Source: Chloroflexota bacterium (GTDB lineage Bacteria; Chloroflexota; Limnocylindria; Limnocylindrales; CSP1-4). Taken from it: 5,519 nucleotides of DNA. This document shows, one piece after another, positions 1 through 5,519 of this stretch. Position 1 is the stretch's first letter. Each line of letters starts with the position of its first letter. The position numbers and the translations under genes are program-made. The notes beneath the pieces are model-generated. The model saw only the letters and a list, made by a program, of their open reading frames with translations, did no database searches and had not been told where the DNA came from. The DNA is taken from contig PMIQ01000144.1 of assembly GCA_003157175.1 (NCBI GenBank), positions 1 to 5,519 on the forward strand. The letters run 5' to 3'.

Positions 1-114
1 CGGAATCACGAGACCGGCGAACCCGCCTGGGAGGAGAGTGACCGGGTCGACGAGCCGCCGGGCGCCGGCAAGCGCAATCCCGACGCGGCACCCGAGATCT
101 TCGGCGGGATGTGA
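1..114 (+). CDS. C-terminal end of an unidentified protein (5' partial)
   Basis: Frame 1 is open from the window edge to a TGA at 112-114 and gives 37 residues ending in PEIFGGM. Most third codon positions are G or C and the peptide is strongly hydrophilic (many E, D, R, P), which suggests a real coding tail rather than a chance frame. It ends without a membrane segment or a recognisable motif, and I cannot assign a family. It points toward the GT-C gene on the opposite strand, so the two genes converge across about 140 bp. No hairpin followed by a T-run is visible to end either transcript. Confidence 0.4.
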   Translation, partial: RNHETGEPAWEESDRVDEPPGAGKRNPDAAPEIFGGM

Positions 115-253
115 CGCCGCATGCGGATCGAGCGCTACGACCTGTTCGTGACGATGTGAGCCGATGGACATCTGATGTCGCGGGGCATGCCAATGCGCAG
201 GGCCTCCTACTGCGGGCCAACTCGTCTGATCAGAATCGCTCGCCGGACCACTC
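115..253. other. Convergent gap with a 12-codon stub
   Basis: Directly after the stop at 112-114, in the same frame and two codons later, ATG at 121 opens a 12-codon reading frame (MRIERYDLFVTM) ending at TGA 157-159. Its composition looks coding, so it may be the surviving start of a lost downstream gene or a C-terminal piece cut off by a nonsense mutation. It may also be chance. The remainder, to the end of the GT-C gene, holds a short palindrome and no terminator-like stem with a T-run. Confidence 0.3.
167..179. repeat. 13-bp perfect palindrome (6-1-6)
   Basis: GACATC and GATGTC flank a single T, giving a perfect inverted repeat with a one-base centre. The symmetry stops at both outer edges. 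The size would suit a small dimeric DNA-binding protein, but it lies between the 3' ends of two convergent genes, where an operator is not expected. It may have no function. Confidence 0.3.
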
Positions 254-1882
254 TTACGGCACAGGACCGAGCGTCAACGAGTACAGAATGCCGTCCTGAT
301 AGCTGGCCACCTCATGAAGGACGACGCCCGCCTGGCGTAGGTCCACCTTCGACAGCCCTTGCAGGGTCAGCGCCCCGTAGAAGTACGCGTAGTAGGTCAG
401 GTCTCCTGCCGCGACCCTTTCTCGCAGGGCGGAGGCTACGTTGCCGCTCTGCAGGAGGACGGCGCGGCTGACGATCGGCTCTCGACCCGAGACCCAGTAC
501 ACGAGGATGGGGTCGTCGGTGACCATGTACTCGGAAAGGCTGGCGGCGACCGGTGCGAGCTGAGACGATCGCTTGGCAGCCGCGTTGTCGCCCACACCGT
601 CGCTGGCATCGCGGGCCACGGCGTGGATGGCGCTTGTTGCGTTGCCGAAAACGAAGGCGATCACGACGACCGCCACCGCCCCACGGAGCGACCGGTCGGC
701 CAGACGCGGGCCGAGACGGCCGGCTCTGCCGGGGACACGCGACCAGGGCACGAGTCTCGCCGACCGCATGAGCGCACGAACCCCAGCCACGACCAACACG
801 GCGATGGGCCCCGACAATGGCGACAGATACCTCGGGTCGATGGAATTGAGATTCGTCGTCATTTCGCTGCCGACGAGCAGCGTGAAGTAGCCACCGACGA
901 ACATCAGAATCGGGACGATCGCTCGTCGTACCTCGGGGCCCTCTCGGGCAAGGGCGATCGCCCCAGCAGCGAGAAGCGCAACAACAAGAAGACCGGCAAC
1001 TATCGACAATCGTTCGCCGGCCGAAGTCAGAAGGTAGTGGCCCAGGGTCGAGAGGGTGTCTGTGGCGGCCCGCTTCAGGGAATACATGGACACGGTGCGC
1101 GAGCCGAATGCGGGAGCACCGAGCTCGATGTTGCGAAGGATCACGGCGAGCGCCCCGATGGCGGACACAAGCGCACCCAAAACGCCGGCGACCAAGCCAC
1201 GGACAATGCCCCGATCGGCGGCCGCCACGAAGAGCGAGATGCCCGTAACCGGAACCAGGACAACCCCGACGTACCGAAGCGAGCACGCGAAGGAAACGCC
1301 AGCGGCCACCGCGAGCACGCCGATCCAACTGGGTCCACGCTGGGCCATCCACGCCAGAAGGCAGAGCGTTGCGAGTGAGGCCGTGCAGAAGAGGGGCTCG
1401 CTCCAGAGCATCTGGTACACGTTGAGCGTCGCGACCGACACGGCAAGGATGGCACCCGCAACGATCGCGAGGCGGGGTGACCCGAGGACCCTTCGCCCCA
1501 GGGCGTAGGTTAGTGCCACCGTCGCGCCTGCAGCCAGCGCGTTCAGGACAATGGCGGCGACCTGCAGATCGATGCCGGAGCGCAAGATGAGGCCGAGGGT
1601 GAGCGGCAGGCCGGGGGGCCAGAGAGTGATGGGCAGGCCATCCCAGTAGGTGAACTGCCCGGCAGTCGCGAAGTTGCGTGCTGCAGCCGCATAGCCCACC
1701 GAGTCGGAGGACATGCCCGGGCCGCGGAGGCTGGCGATCACGATCAGCACCATCGGGATGAGCGCGGTGGCAGCCACGGCGGCCCGCTCCAGGCCTGGCC
1801 GGACGGGACGCTCCACGCTCCGCTGGATCTCGCTGGCCATCCGACGGACCGCCTCTAGCTTCCGGTGGTCAGCGGACTCCAT
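254..1882 (-). CDS. GT-C fold (ArnT/PMT-like) membrane glycosyltransferase
   Basis: This encodes a 542-residue integral membrane protein with about 11 hydrophobic segments, near residues 34-52, 104-127, 136-153, 163-181, 184-200, 204-222, 228-248, 292-312, 320-337, 355-372 and 399-414. After the first helix comes SSDSVGYAAAARN (58-70), whose acidic residue D60 fits the catalytic or metal-site aspartate of the first periplasmic loop in GT-C enzymes. WPPG (88-91), LWSEPLF (159-165) and DPRYLSPL (349-356) are also typical of GT39/GT83-like proteins. About 130 hydrophilic residues follow the last helix. Such enzymes move a sugar from a polyprenyl-phosphate donor to a lipid, glycan or protein on the outer face of the membrane; donor and acceptor cannot be read here. 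An upstream in-frame ATG at 1936 would add 18 residues, but ATG 1882 has a strong GGAGG site and is preferred. The gene stands alone on its strand. Confidence 0.8.
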   Translation of the reverse strand: MESADHRKLEAVRRMASEIQRSVERPVRPGLERAAVAATALIPMVLIVIASLRGPGMSSDSVGYAAAARNFATAGQFTYWDGLPITLWPPGLPLTLGLILRSGIDLQVAAIVLNALAAGATVALTYALGRRVLGSPRLAIVAGAILAVSVATLNVYQMLWSEPLFCTASLATLCLLAWMAQRGPSWIGVLAVAAGVSFACSLRYVGVVLVPVTGISLFVAAADRGIVRGLVAGVLGALVSAIGALAVILRNIELGAPAFGSRTVSMYSLKRAATDTLSTLGHYLLTSAGERLSIVAGLLVVALLAAGAIALAREGPEVRRAIVPILMFVGGYFTLLVGSEMTTNLNSIDPRYLSPLSGPIAVLVVAGVRALMRSARLVPWSRVPGRAGRLGPRLADRSLRGAVAVVVIAFVFGNATSAIHAVARDASDGVGDNAAAKRSSQLAPVAASLSEYMVTDDPILVYWVSGREPIVSRAVLLQSGNVASALRERVAAGDLTYYAYFYGALTLQGLSKVDLRQAGVVLHEVASYQDGILYSLTLGPVP

Positions 1883-2105
1883 CCGGGTTCCTCCATTGGT
1901 GGCTGCTCGAACGGACTTCGCCGGGGGAAGAATCACAAAGGCGAGTCTTGGCGCCCGTGGGGTCGCAGCCGCGGGAGAGGATCATTGACTCGTCCGTCAT
2001 CCTCGGGTCTACCCCTTCAACTGCCCGCGCTCTTGGCTCCCGATCGTTGTCAGGATGATACGTTCCTGCCTGTGGCCGCGATGTACGCCTCTACGCCGAA
2101 CTGGA
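1883..2105. other. Non-coding upstream region of the GT-C gene
   Basis: This stretch must contain the promoter of the GT-C gene, which reads leftward. I could not find a -35/-10 pair with acceptable spacing on that strand. No protein frame here has family resemblance. The right part may already belong to the left end of the IS110 remnant, but IS110 ends usually lack inverted repeats, so the boundary cannot be seen. A tandem TACGCC (2084-2089 and 2092-2097) is present. Confidence 0.4.
1890..1894 (-). promoter_or_regulatory. Ribosome-binding site of the GT-C gene
   Basis: On the - strand GGAGG lies 7 nt before ATG 1882. This is near-ideal spacing and decides the start against the longer frame opening at 1936, which has no comparable site. 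Confidence 0.8.
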
Positions 2106-2166
2106 CATCACGCGGGGCTCGCCCGCGATGGCTCTGACCAAGGCCCATCCGAACGCGAACGTTCCT
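2060..2166 (+). repeat. Two copies of ACGTTCCT, 99 bp apart
   Basis: The 8-mer ACGTTCCT occurs at 2060-2067 and 2159-2166, each followed by one variable base and C. One copy is in the unassigned region and the other overlaps the right arm of the small GAACG/CGTTC stem. It could be a guide-to-end match of the kind bridge RNAs use, or chance; an 8-bp match over this distance is weak evidence. Confidence 0.2.
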
Positions 2167-2325
2167 ACGCAGGCCCTTATGAGCTTCGGCATGACGATCG
2201 GGCCGGCTTGGCGTACAAGTGGTTCAGTTGGCCCGTCTTGCCCGGCACACGATCGAATGGTGATGAAAGGGAGCCCCACCGGTGACAGAGTTGGGTTGTC
2301 TAAGCAACCAGCACCGGGAGGCTCC
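2106..2325 (+). ncRNA. Structured leader upstream of IS110 transposase; possible bridge-RNA remnant
   Basis: This stretch before the IS110-type start codon has a run of inverted repeats when read on the + strand. A CGCGGG/CCCGCG stem (2111-2116 with 2122-2127) is extended by CAT/ATG (2106-2108 with 2128-2130). GAACG/CGTTC (2151-2155 with 2160-2164) closes a CGAA loop. A 10-bp stem with two G-U pairs joins 2199-2208 to 2226-2235 around a 17-nt loop. A three-part nested hairpin spans 2270-2325. IS110-family elements are known to encode a bridge RNA in the non-coding end next to the transposase gene, with stem-loops and large internal loops that guide target and donor choice. Position, length and fold fit that idea; the identification is inference, since GC-rich DNA folds easily. 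With the right end of the element lost, any such RNA would be a fossil. Confidence 0.35.
2270..2325 (+). promoter_or_regulatory. Nested hairpin enclosing the IS110 transposase ribosome-binding site
   Basis: Three perfect stems lie inside one another: GGAGCC (2270-2275) with GGCTCC (2320-2325), CCGGTG (2279-2284) with CACCGG (2312-2317), and GGTTG (2294-2298) with CAACC (2305-2309) around a 6-nt loop. The right arm contains GGGAGG (2316-2321), the only good Shine-Dalgarno site for ATG 2330, at 8-nt spacing. A transcript entering from outside would fold and mask this site, a known way for insertion sequences to limit transposase translation from external promoters. It may equally be one arm of a bridge RNA. 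Confidence 0.45.
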
Positions 2326-2329
2326 AGCC

Positions 2330-2569
2330 ATGTTGTACGCCGGATTGGACCTGTCGCGCCAGAGGCTCGATGTGCACGTGCTCGACGAGGAAGGGCGAAC
2401 AGTCGAGGTCCTGGCCGTTCACCCAGACGCGGACGCCCTGCGAACTCTCGCCGGCAGGGTCCTGCGCCACGGCCAGGAGGTCAGCGCGGTCATCGAGTCC
2501 ATGACCGGGTCGCGCTTCGTCCACGACACCCTCGAGCGCTTCGGCTGGGAGGTGGCCATCGCAGATCCA
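2330..2569 (+). pseudogene. IS110-family transposase, N-terminal fragment
   Basis: About 80 residues match the RuvC-like (DEDD) domain that opens IS110-family transposases. MLYAGLDLSRQRLDVHVL carries the first catalytic aspartate in GLDLS, and AVIESMTGSRFVHDTL carries the expected glutamate. The match runs to GWEVAIADP, where intact relatives continue with a K-V-K-G-like stretch and the remaining catalytic aspartates. Here it stops, so the later aspartates and the C-terminal Transposase_20 domain with its serine are gone; family members are usually about 350-420 residues. ATG 2330 is chosen because GGGAGG lies 8 nt upstream; the same frame is open from 2282, but that extension has no family resemblance. 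Beyond the break the frame reads on through unrelated sequence to 3181. The product would be inactive. Confidence 0.85.
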
Positions 2570-2573
2570 GAGA

Positions 2574-2969
2574 TTCCTGGGCCGCGCCCGCTTCGAGCGC
2601 ACGCCGACGGCCCGCGGCTCCCGCAACGGCCACCGCCCCAAGCAGATCGCGACCGCGGAGGGACCGCTCACGATCGCGGTGCCCCAGGTCCGCGACAGCC
2701 TGACCCGCTTCGTGAGTTCGGTCATTCCCGACTGCCGCACTTCGATCCGGACCAGACCGCTCGAAGCGCTCGTCGTCGGTGCCTATGTCCGGGGCCTCTC
2801 GGACCGCGACATCGAGAGCCTGGCGGCCGAGGCCGGTCTGGGCCATATCAGACGGACCGCCGTATCGGGCATCTGCTCGGCCTTGCGAGATCGCTATCGG
2901 GCCTTTCGGGCCAAGAGCCTCGCCGGTGTCCAGCTTCTGAGCCTGATGCGGGAACCACGAGTTCTATGA
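2574..2969 (+). pseudogene. IS256/Mutator-family transposase, internal fragment
   Basis: In a frame different from the IS110 piece, this reads FLGRARFERTPTARGSRNGHRPK, then a GPLTIAVPQVRD block, then LEALVVGAYVRGLSDRDIESL, then AVSGICSALRDRYRAFRAKSLAGVQLL. These are the ordered landmarks of the region before the catalytic domain in IS256-type transposases: the R-G-x-R-N-G motif, the G-P-L/P-Q-V-R-D strand, and the Y-V-R-G-L-S helix-turn-helix-like block. Roughly the first 50-80 residues are missing on the left. On the right, homology ends near 2940, just before the point where relatives place the first aspartate of the DDE triad, and a short unrelated tail runs to TGA 2967-2969. The catalytic domain is absent, so the fragment is dead. 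No start codon or ribosome-binding site belongs to it; GTG 2679 is an internal codon. Confidence 0.8.
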
Positions 2970-3051
2970 CGCGCCGGCATCGAAGATTCATCAACCCGGC
3001 CAAACGTCGTATCTTCAGACCACTATCAGAAATCCGCGGCACGATGAACGT
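2970..3051 (+). other. Gap before the sulfatase-like gene, weak promoter candidate
   Basis: This gap is less GC-rich than its surroundings. It contains TTCATC (2987-2992) and TATCTT (3010-3015) separated by 17 bp, the spacing of a sigma70-type promoter but with only 3/6 and 4/6 matches to consensus. The frame of the following gene is open back to 2947 with no other usual start codon. I assign no gene here. Confidence 0.2.
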
Positions 3052-4629
3052 GTGCGGAGGACTTTGGGCGGCATCTTGGAGCGCCTGGGTGGCCATCCGA
3101 GGTCGGCGTTCGCCATACATCCGATCCTCCTGGCCGCCTACCCGGTCCTCTTTCTGTTTGCCCAGAATCTGGACGGAGTGAGCCTCGCCAACCTGGCGAT
3201 GCCACTGGCTCGGGCGATCGGCGCCGCTGGCGTGATGACCGCCGTCGCCTGGATCCTGCCGCCCGATCCCCGACGGGGTGCCCTGATCGCGACAGCCCTG
3301 GTCCTGGTGTGGTTTTATTTCGGACGCGTGGCCACGCTACTCGCGCCACTGGCCGTGGGCCAGACCATGCAACTCGTGGCCTGGGGACTGTTCCTGGGAG
3401 TCGCCCTGGTCGCGGCCTTCAGGCTCCGTGACCGCTGGATCTCGAGCCTGACATCTGCCCTGAACGCGATCGGCGTGGTCCTCGTGGTGATGACACTCGT
3501 CCAAATCGTGCCCTACGAATGGGCACACCAGCCGGCAGCCGTCGCAGAACGTCCTGCCATGTCGGCGCCCGCGGGAGCACGTGACATCTACTACTTCATT
3601 CTCGACCGGTACGGATCCAATCAGGGCCTCCAGGCCTGGGCCGACGTGACGAGCGACCTGCCAGCCTGGCTCGCGGCGCAGGGCTTCGCCGTTGAGGCCG
3701 GTGCCCGAGCGAACTACATCCGCACTGATCTCTCGCTGGCGGCCACGCTCAACATGGAGTCGCTTGACAGCATTGCCGCGACGATGGGGCCCACGAGCAA
3801 CGATCTCGGCCCGATCAACGCCCTCCTCCAGGACAACGCAGCGGGCCGGTTCCTCGAGGCCCATGGCTACCGCTACGTGAACATCGGATCGTGGTACAAC
3901 CCCACCCAGACGATACGGATCGCCGATCAGAACCTGTTCTGGAATGCGACCAGCGACTTCGACGCGATGCTCGACAAGACGACCTTCGGCCCCACGTTGG
4001 CCAGTATCTTGAACTTGCCCGTTATGCCCACGGACGACGCCATTCATCGGAACAACGCCCTCTATCAATTCTCCGTGCTGCCCGGCGTCGAGCAGGAGCC
4101 GGGGCCGAAGTTCGTCGTCGCCCACATCCTCTTGCCCCATCCACCCTACGTCTTCGACCCGAACGGCAGCTATCCGTCGGCGGCAGAGCAGGCGGGACGG
4201 ACCGAGGCACAGGCCTTCGGAGCCCAGATGACGTACTTGAACGCCCAAGTTCGCTCGATCGTGACCGGGTTACTGTCCCGGCCTTCGGACCAGCAGCCGA
4301 TTGTCGTCATCCAGGCCGATGAGGGCCCCTACCCGGACCCCTACCAGGCTGATGAGGTGCATTTCGACTGGTCGACCGCGACGAGCGATGAGCTCGAGGC
4401 GAAGTACGGGATCCTGGACGCGTTCTACCTTCCCGGCGCTGCCGTGGCCGGTACCCCCGAACCCTATTCCACGGTCACGTCGTGGAATACATTCCCGATC
4501 GTCTTTGACCGCTACTTCGGGGCGAACATCCCATTGCTCCCCGATCGCAGCTTCACCTCGTCGAGCTACGCCCGGCCGTACGACTTCACGGACGTCACGA
4601 CCCGTCTTCCCCGGCCTGCCGGCAGCTAG
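3052..4629 (+). CDS. Membrane-anchored sulfatase/alkaline-phosphatase-fold hydrolase or transferase
   Basis: This encodes 525 residues. The N-terminal block has about five hydrophobic segments (near 22-40, 55-71, 77-95, 107-123 and 136-153), followed by a soluble catalytic domain from about 177 that probably lies outside the membrane. DIYYFILDRYGS (178-189) supplies the first metal-binding aspartate (D185). NYIRTDLSLAATLNM (221-235) contains the likely nucleophile T225, and AHILLPHPPYVF (357-368) the conserved histidines. QADEGPYP (421-428) stands where sulfatases and LtaS-type enzymes usually have D-H-G. The C-terminal NTFPIVFDRYFG and PLLPDRSF also fit this family. Relatives cleave or transfer phosphate- or sulfate-linked groups on envelope polymers; the substrate here is unknown. 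GTG 3052 is the only usual start that keeps the first helix comfortably intact, but no Shine-Dalgarno precedes it; TTG 3076 is an alternative. Its stop overlaps that of the convergent methyltransferase gene. Confidence 0.8.
   Translation: MRRTLGGILERLGGHPRSAFAIHPILLAAYPVLFLFAQNLDGVSLANLAMPLARAIGAAGVMTAVAWILPPDPRRGALIATALVLVWFYFGRVATLLAPLAVGQTMQLVAWGLFLGVALVAAFRLRDRWISSLTSALNAIGVVLVVMTLVQIVPYEWAHQPAAVAERPAMSAPAGARDIYYFILDRYGSNQGLQAWADVTSDLPAWLAAQGFAVEAGARANYIRTDLSLAATLNMESLDSIAATMGPTSNDLGPINALLQDNAAGRFLEAHGYRYVNIGSWYNPTQTIRIADQNLFWNATSDFDAMLDKTTFGPTLASILNLPVMPTDDAIHRNNALYQFSVLPGVEQEPGPKFVVAHILLPHPPYVFDPNGSYPSAAEQAGRTEAQAFGAQMTYLNAQVRSIVTGLLSRPSDQQPIVVIQADEGPYPDPYQADEVHFDWSTATSDELEAKYGILDAFYLPGAAVAGTPEPYSTVTSWNTFPIVFDRYFGANIPLLPDRSFTSSSYARPYDFTDVTTRLPRPAGS
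4626..4629. other. Shared CTAG: overlapping stop codons of convergent genes
   Basis: The palindromic CTAG supplies TAG (4627-4629) to the + strand sulfatase-like gene and TAG (4628-4626, read on the - strand) to the methyltransferase gene. The coding regions therefore overlap by 4 bp tail to tail, leaving no room for a terminator between them. Confidence 0.9.
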
Positions 4630-5519
4630 CGCCGGGCTGCCAATCCACTCGTCGGTCCAGTCCGTCGGCGCAGGTGAAGGATGGTGCGCAGGCTGCCCTG
4701 GATCTGGTGCTCCGATAGGATCTCGAAGGATCGGCCGAAGGCGCTCCGGAAGCCCGCCAGCGTGTAGTCGGGGAAGACATCGAGCCGGCTCGCGAGGAGC
4801 CGTTGGACCATCGGATCTTCCTTGGGCACGAATTCGACGATCGCGTCGGGAGCGAGCTTCGCAAACAGCTCGGAGATCGATCCCAGGGGTATGTTCCGCC
4901 CGATCGCGAGATGGTGCACCACTGCTAAGGCGAGGACGACGTCCGCGTTCGCCCGGTCAAGCAGTGACTTGCGCTCGTGGCTCACCCAGCCGAGGCCAGG
5001 GCTCGGGTTGGCGACGTCGATCACGAGCGGCAGGACCGAGCTTTGCCCGGTCGCCTTGATCGTGCGGTAGTGCCGCTCTGAGGCGGCGTGATCAACGTCG
5101 AGCGCCACGACCTTGCGCCCCAGGCCCGCGGCGATCTGGCTGAACCTGCCCGTGTTCGCCCCGAGGTCCCAGACGACCGTCCCCGGGCTGGATTGCAGGG
5201 CCAGTCGAACCAGGCGATCCTTGTCCGCCGCCGCTTCCTCGGCATATGTGTTGTTCTCTGCGTAGCTCTCCCACGCCGTGCCCCGCGGCTCCCAAGTGAG
5301 GTGCATCGTTGTCGAGCGCAGGTTGTCGATAAGGGCCGCCATCTTCAGCGGAGACATCCTCGGCCGTCGTCGACGCTCGGCCGTGGTCAGTCCGGCGTAC
5401 CGCTTCTGAGCGCGCGCATGGAGCACCAGGTGGCTCAGCAGACCGAAGTTCAGTCGGCTGCTGGCGGGCAGAAGGTGCGCGGCGAGATCGAGCGGCAGAC
5501 CATCGAGGAAGTCACGCTG
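4626..5519 (-). CDS. Class I SAM-dependent methyltransferase (N-terminus beyond window)
   Basis: 297 C-terminal residues are visible. The frame stays open to the window edge, so the GTG at 5426 is an internal valine and not the start. The part upstream of it (QRDFLDGLPLDLAAHLLP...) is like the N-terminal region of long bacterial methyltransferases sometimes labelled NoeA-like, so the full protein is probably 400 or more residues. The Rossmann domain shows motif I VVWDLGANTG (115-124), the acidic residue binding the SAM ribose in VALDVD (D141), IDVANPSPGLGW (167-178) and ALAVVHHLA (197-205). The region DAIVEFVPKEDPMVQRLL and the C-terminal FEILSEHQIQGSLRTILHLRR complete the family pattern. It should be a cytoplasmic enzyme using S-adenosylmethionine; the acceptor is unknown. 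The neighbouring sulfatase-like and glycosyltransferase genes suggest a glycan or its precursor, which is inference. Confidence 0.8.
   Translation of the reverse strand, partial: QRDFLDGLPLDLAAHLLPASSRLNFGLLSHLVLHARAQKRYAGLTTAERRRRPRMSPLKMAALIDNLRSTTMHLTWEPRGTAWESYAENNTYAEEAAADKDRLVRLALQSSPGTVVWDLGANTGRFSQIAAGLGRKVVALDVDHAASERHYRTIKATGQSSVLPLVIDVANPSPGLGWVSHERKSLLDRANADVVLALAVVHHLAIGRNIPLGSISELFAKLAPDAIVEFVPKEDPMVQRLLASRLDVFPDYTLAGFRSAFGRSFEILSEHQIQGSLRTILHLRRRTGPTSGLAARR

Larger units (their letters stand above)
2330..2969 (+). mobile_element. Chimeric insertion-sequence wreck (IS110 piece joined to IS256 piece)
   Basis: Two transposase fragments of unrelated families stand head to tail on the same strand with the joint at about 2562-2576. 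The first lacks its C-terminus and the second its N-terminus, as expected from one deletion across two neighbouring elements rather than from a clean insertion, which would leave IS256 terminal repeats and a target duplication. No terminal inverted repeats are seen. The left limit may lie further out if the structured leader is part of the IS110 element. Confidence 0.7.

Noticed and set aside
227..234. CTGATCAG palindrome
   Set aside because: An 8-bp palindrome is expected by chance in a window of this size and has no supporting context.
359..1378. Long + strand open frame (339 codons) opposite the GT-C gene
   Set aside because: Antisense shadow of a high-GC gene. The translation is rich in R, G, H and D with no domain or membrane pattern, while the - strand frame has a full set of GT-C motifs and helices.
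2180..2210. Alternative stem GAGC..CGGC with GCCG..GCTT
   Set aside because: It competes with the longer 10-bp stem joining 2199-2208 to 2226-2235, which seems more stable. Only folding software or covariation could decide.
2128..2703. + strand frame of 191 codons beginning MALTKAHPNANVP
   Set aside because: It crosses the structured leader and then runs out of frame through both transposase fragments. No family pattern was recognised, and the opposite-strand frame (2091-2279) is equally unconvincing.
2987..3015. TTCATC-17 bp-TATCTT as a firm promoter for the sulfatase-like gene
   Set aside because: Spacing is right but the matches to consensus are poor (3/6 and 4/6). It is noted only as a weak candidate.
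2282..3181. A single 299-codon + strand protein
   Set aside because: Only the part from 2330 to about 2569 resembles a known family (IS110). After that the frame reads across IS256-derived DNA in the wrong frame and then across the start of the sulfatase-like gene.
3337..4248. Long - strand open frame (303 codons) opposite the sulfatase-like gene
   Set aside because: Antisense shadow. The + strand frame carries all the catalytic motifs and this one shows none.
4626..5426. Methyltransferase starting at GTG 5426
   Set aside because: The frame continues upstream to the window edge with family-like sequence and no stop, so this is an internal valine codon.

Overview
This is a high-GC bacterial window with clear Shine-Dalgarno sites and strong G/C preference at third codon positions. 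It looks like an accessory cell-surface (glycan) region. The style of the membrane sulfatase-like protein, the methyltransferase and the IS110 remnant would fit Chloroflexota or Actinomycetota. That assignment is an inference from family resemblance only.

Layout from left to right. Bases 1-114 carry the hydrophilic C-terminus of an unidentified + strand gene, followed by a 12-codon stub and a short convergent gap containing a 13-bp palindrome. Bases 254-1882 (- strand) encode a multi-spanning GT-C/ArnT-like membrane glycosyltransferase; its start is fixed by a GGAGG site 7 nt upstream. Bases 1883-2329 hold no gene. Their right half (about 2106-2325) is rich in inverted repeats and lies directly upstream of a decayed IS110-family transposase, where IS110 elements encode their bridge RNA. 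Bases 2330-2569 are the N-terminal quarter or so of that transposase. It is fused, out of frame, to a middle piece of an IS256/Mutator-family transposase (about 2574-2969). Both are dead. A gap of about 80 bp leads into a membrane-anchored sulfatase/alkaline-phosphatase-fold protein (3052-4629, +). It converges on a class I SAM-dependent methyltransferase (4626 to beyond 5519, -), and the two stop codons sit on opposite strands of one CTAG.

How the genes may work together (inference). The GT-C protein would transfer a sugar from a polyprenyl-phosphate donor on the outer face of the membrane. The sulfatase-like protein has its catalytic domain after an N-terminal membrane block, a layout used by enzymes that add or remove phospho or sulfo groups on envelope polymers. 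The methyltransferase could methylate a glycan or its precursor. The transposon wreck lies between the GT-C gene and the sulfatase gene and marks past rearrangement.

No clearly new system is proven here. The observations most worth testing are the structured leader of the IS110 remnant (possible fossil bridge RNA, with the transposase ribosome-binding site inside a nested hairpin), the D-E-G-P variant of the expected D-H-G metal motif in the sulfatase-like enzyme, and the 4-bp CTAG overlap of the convergent genes.
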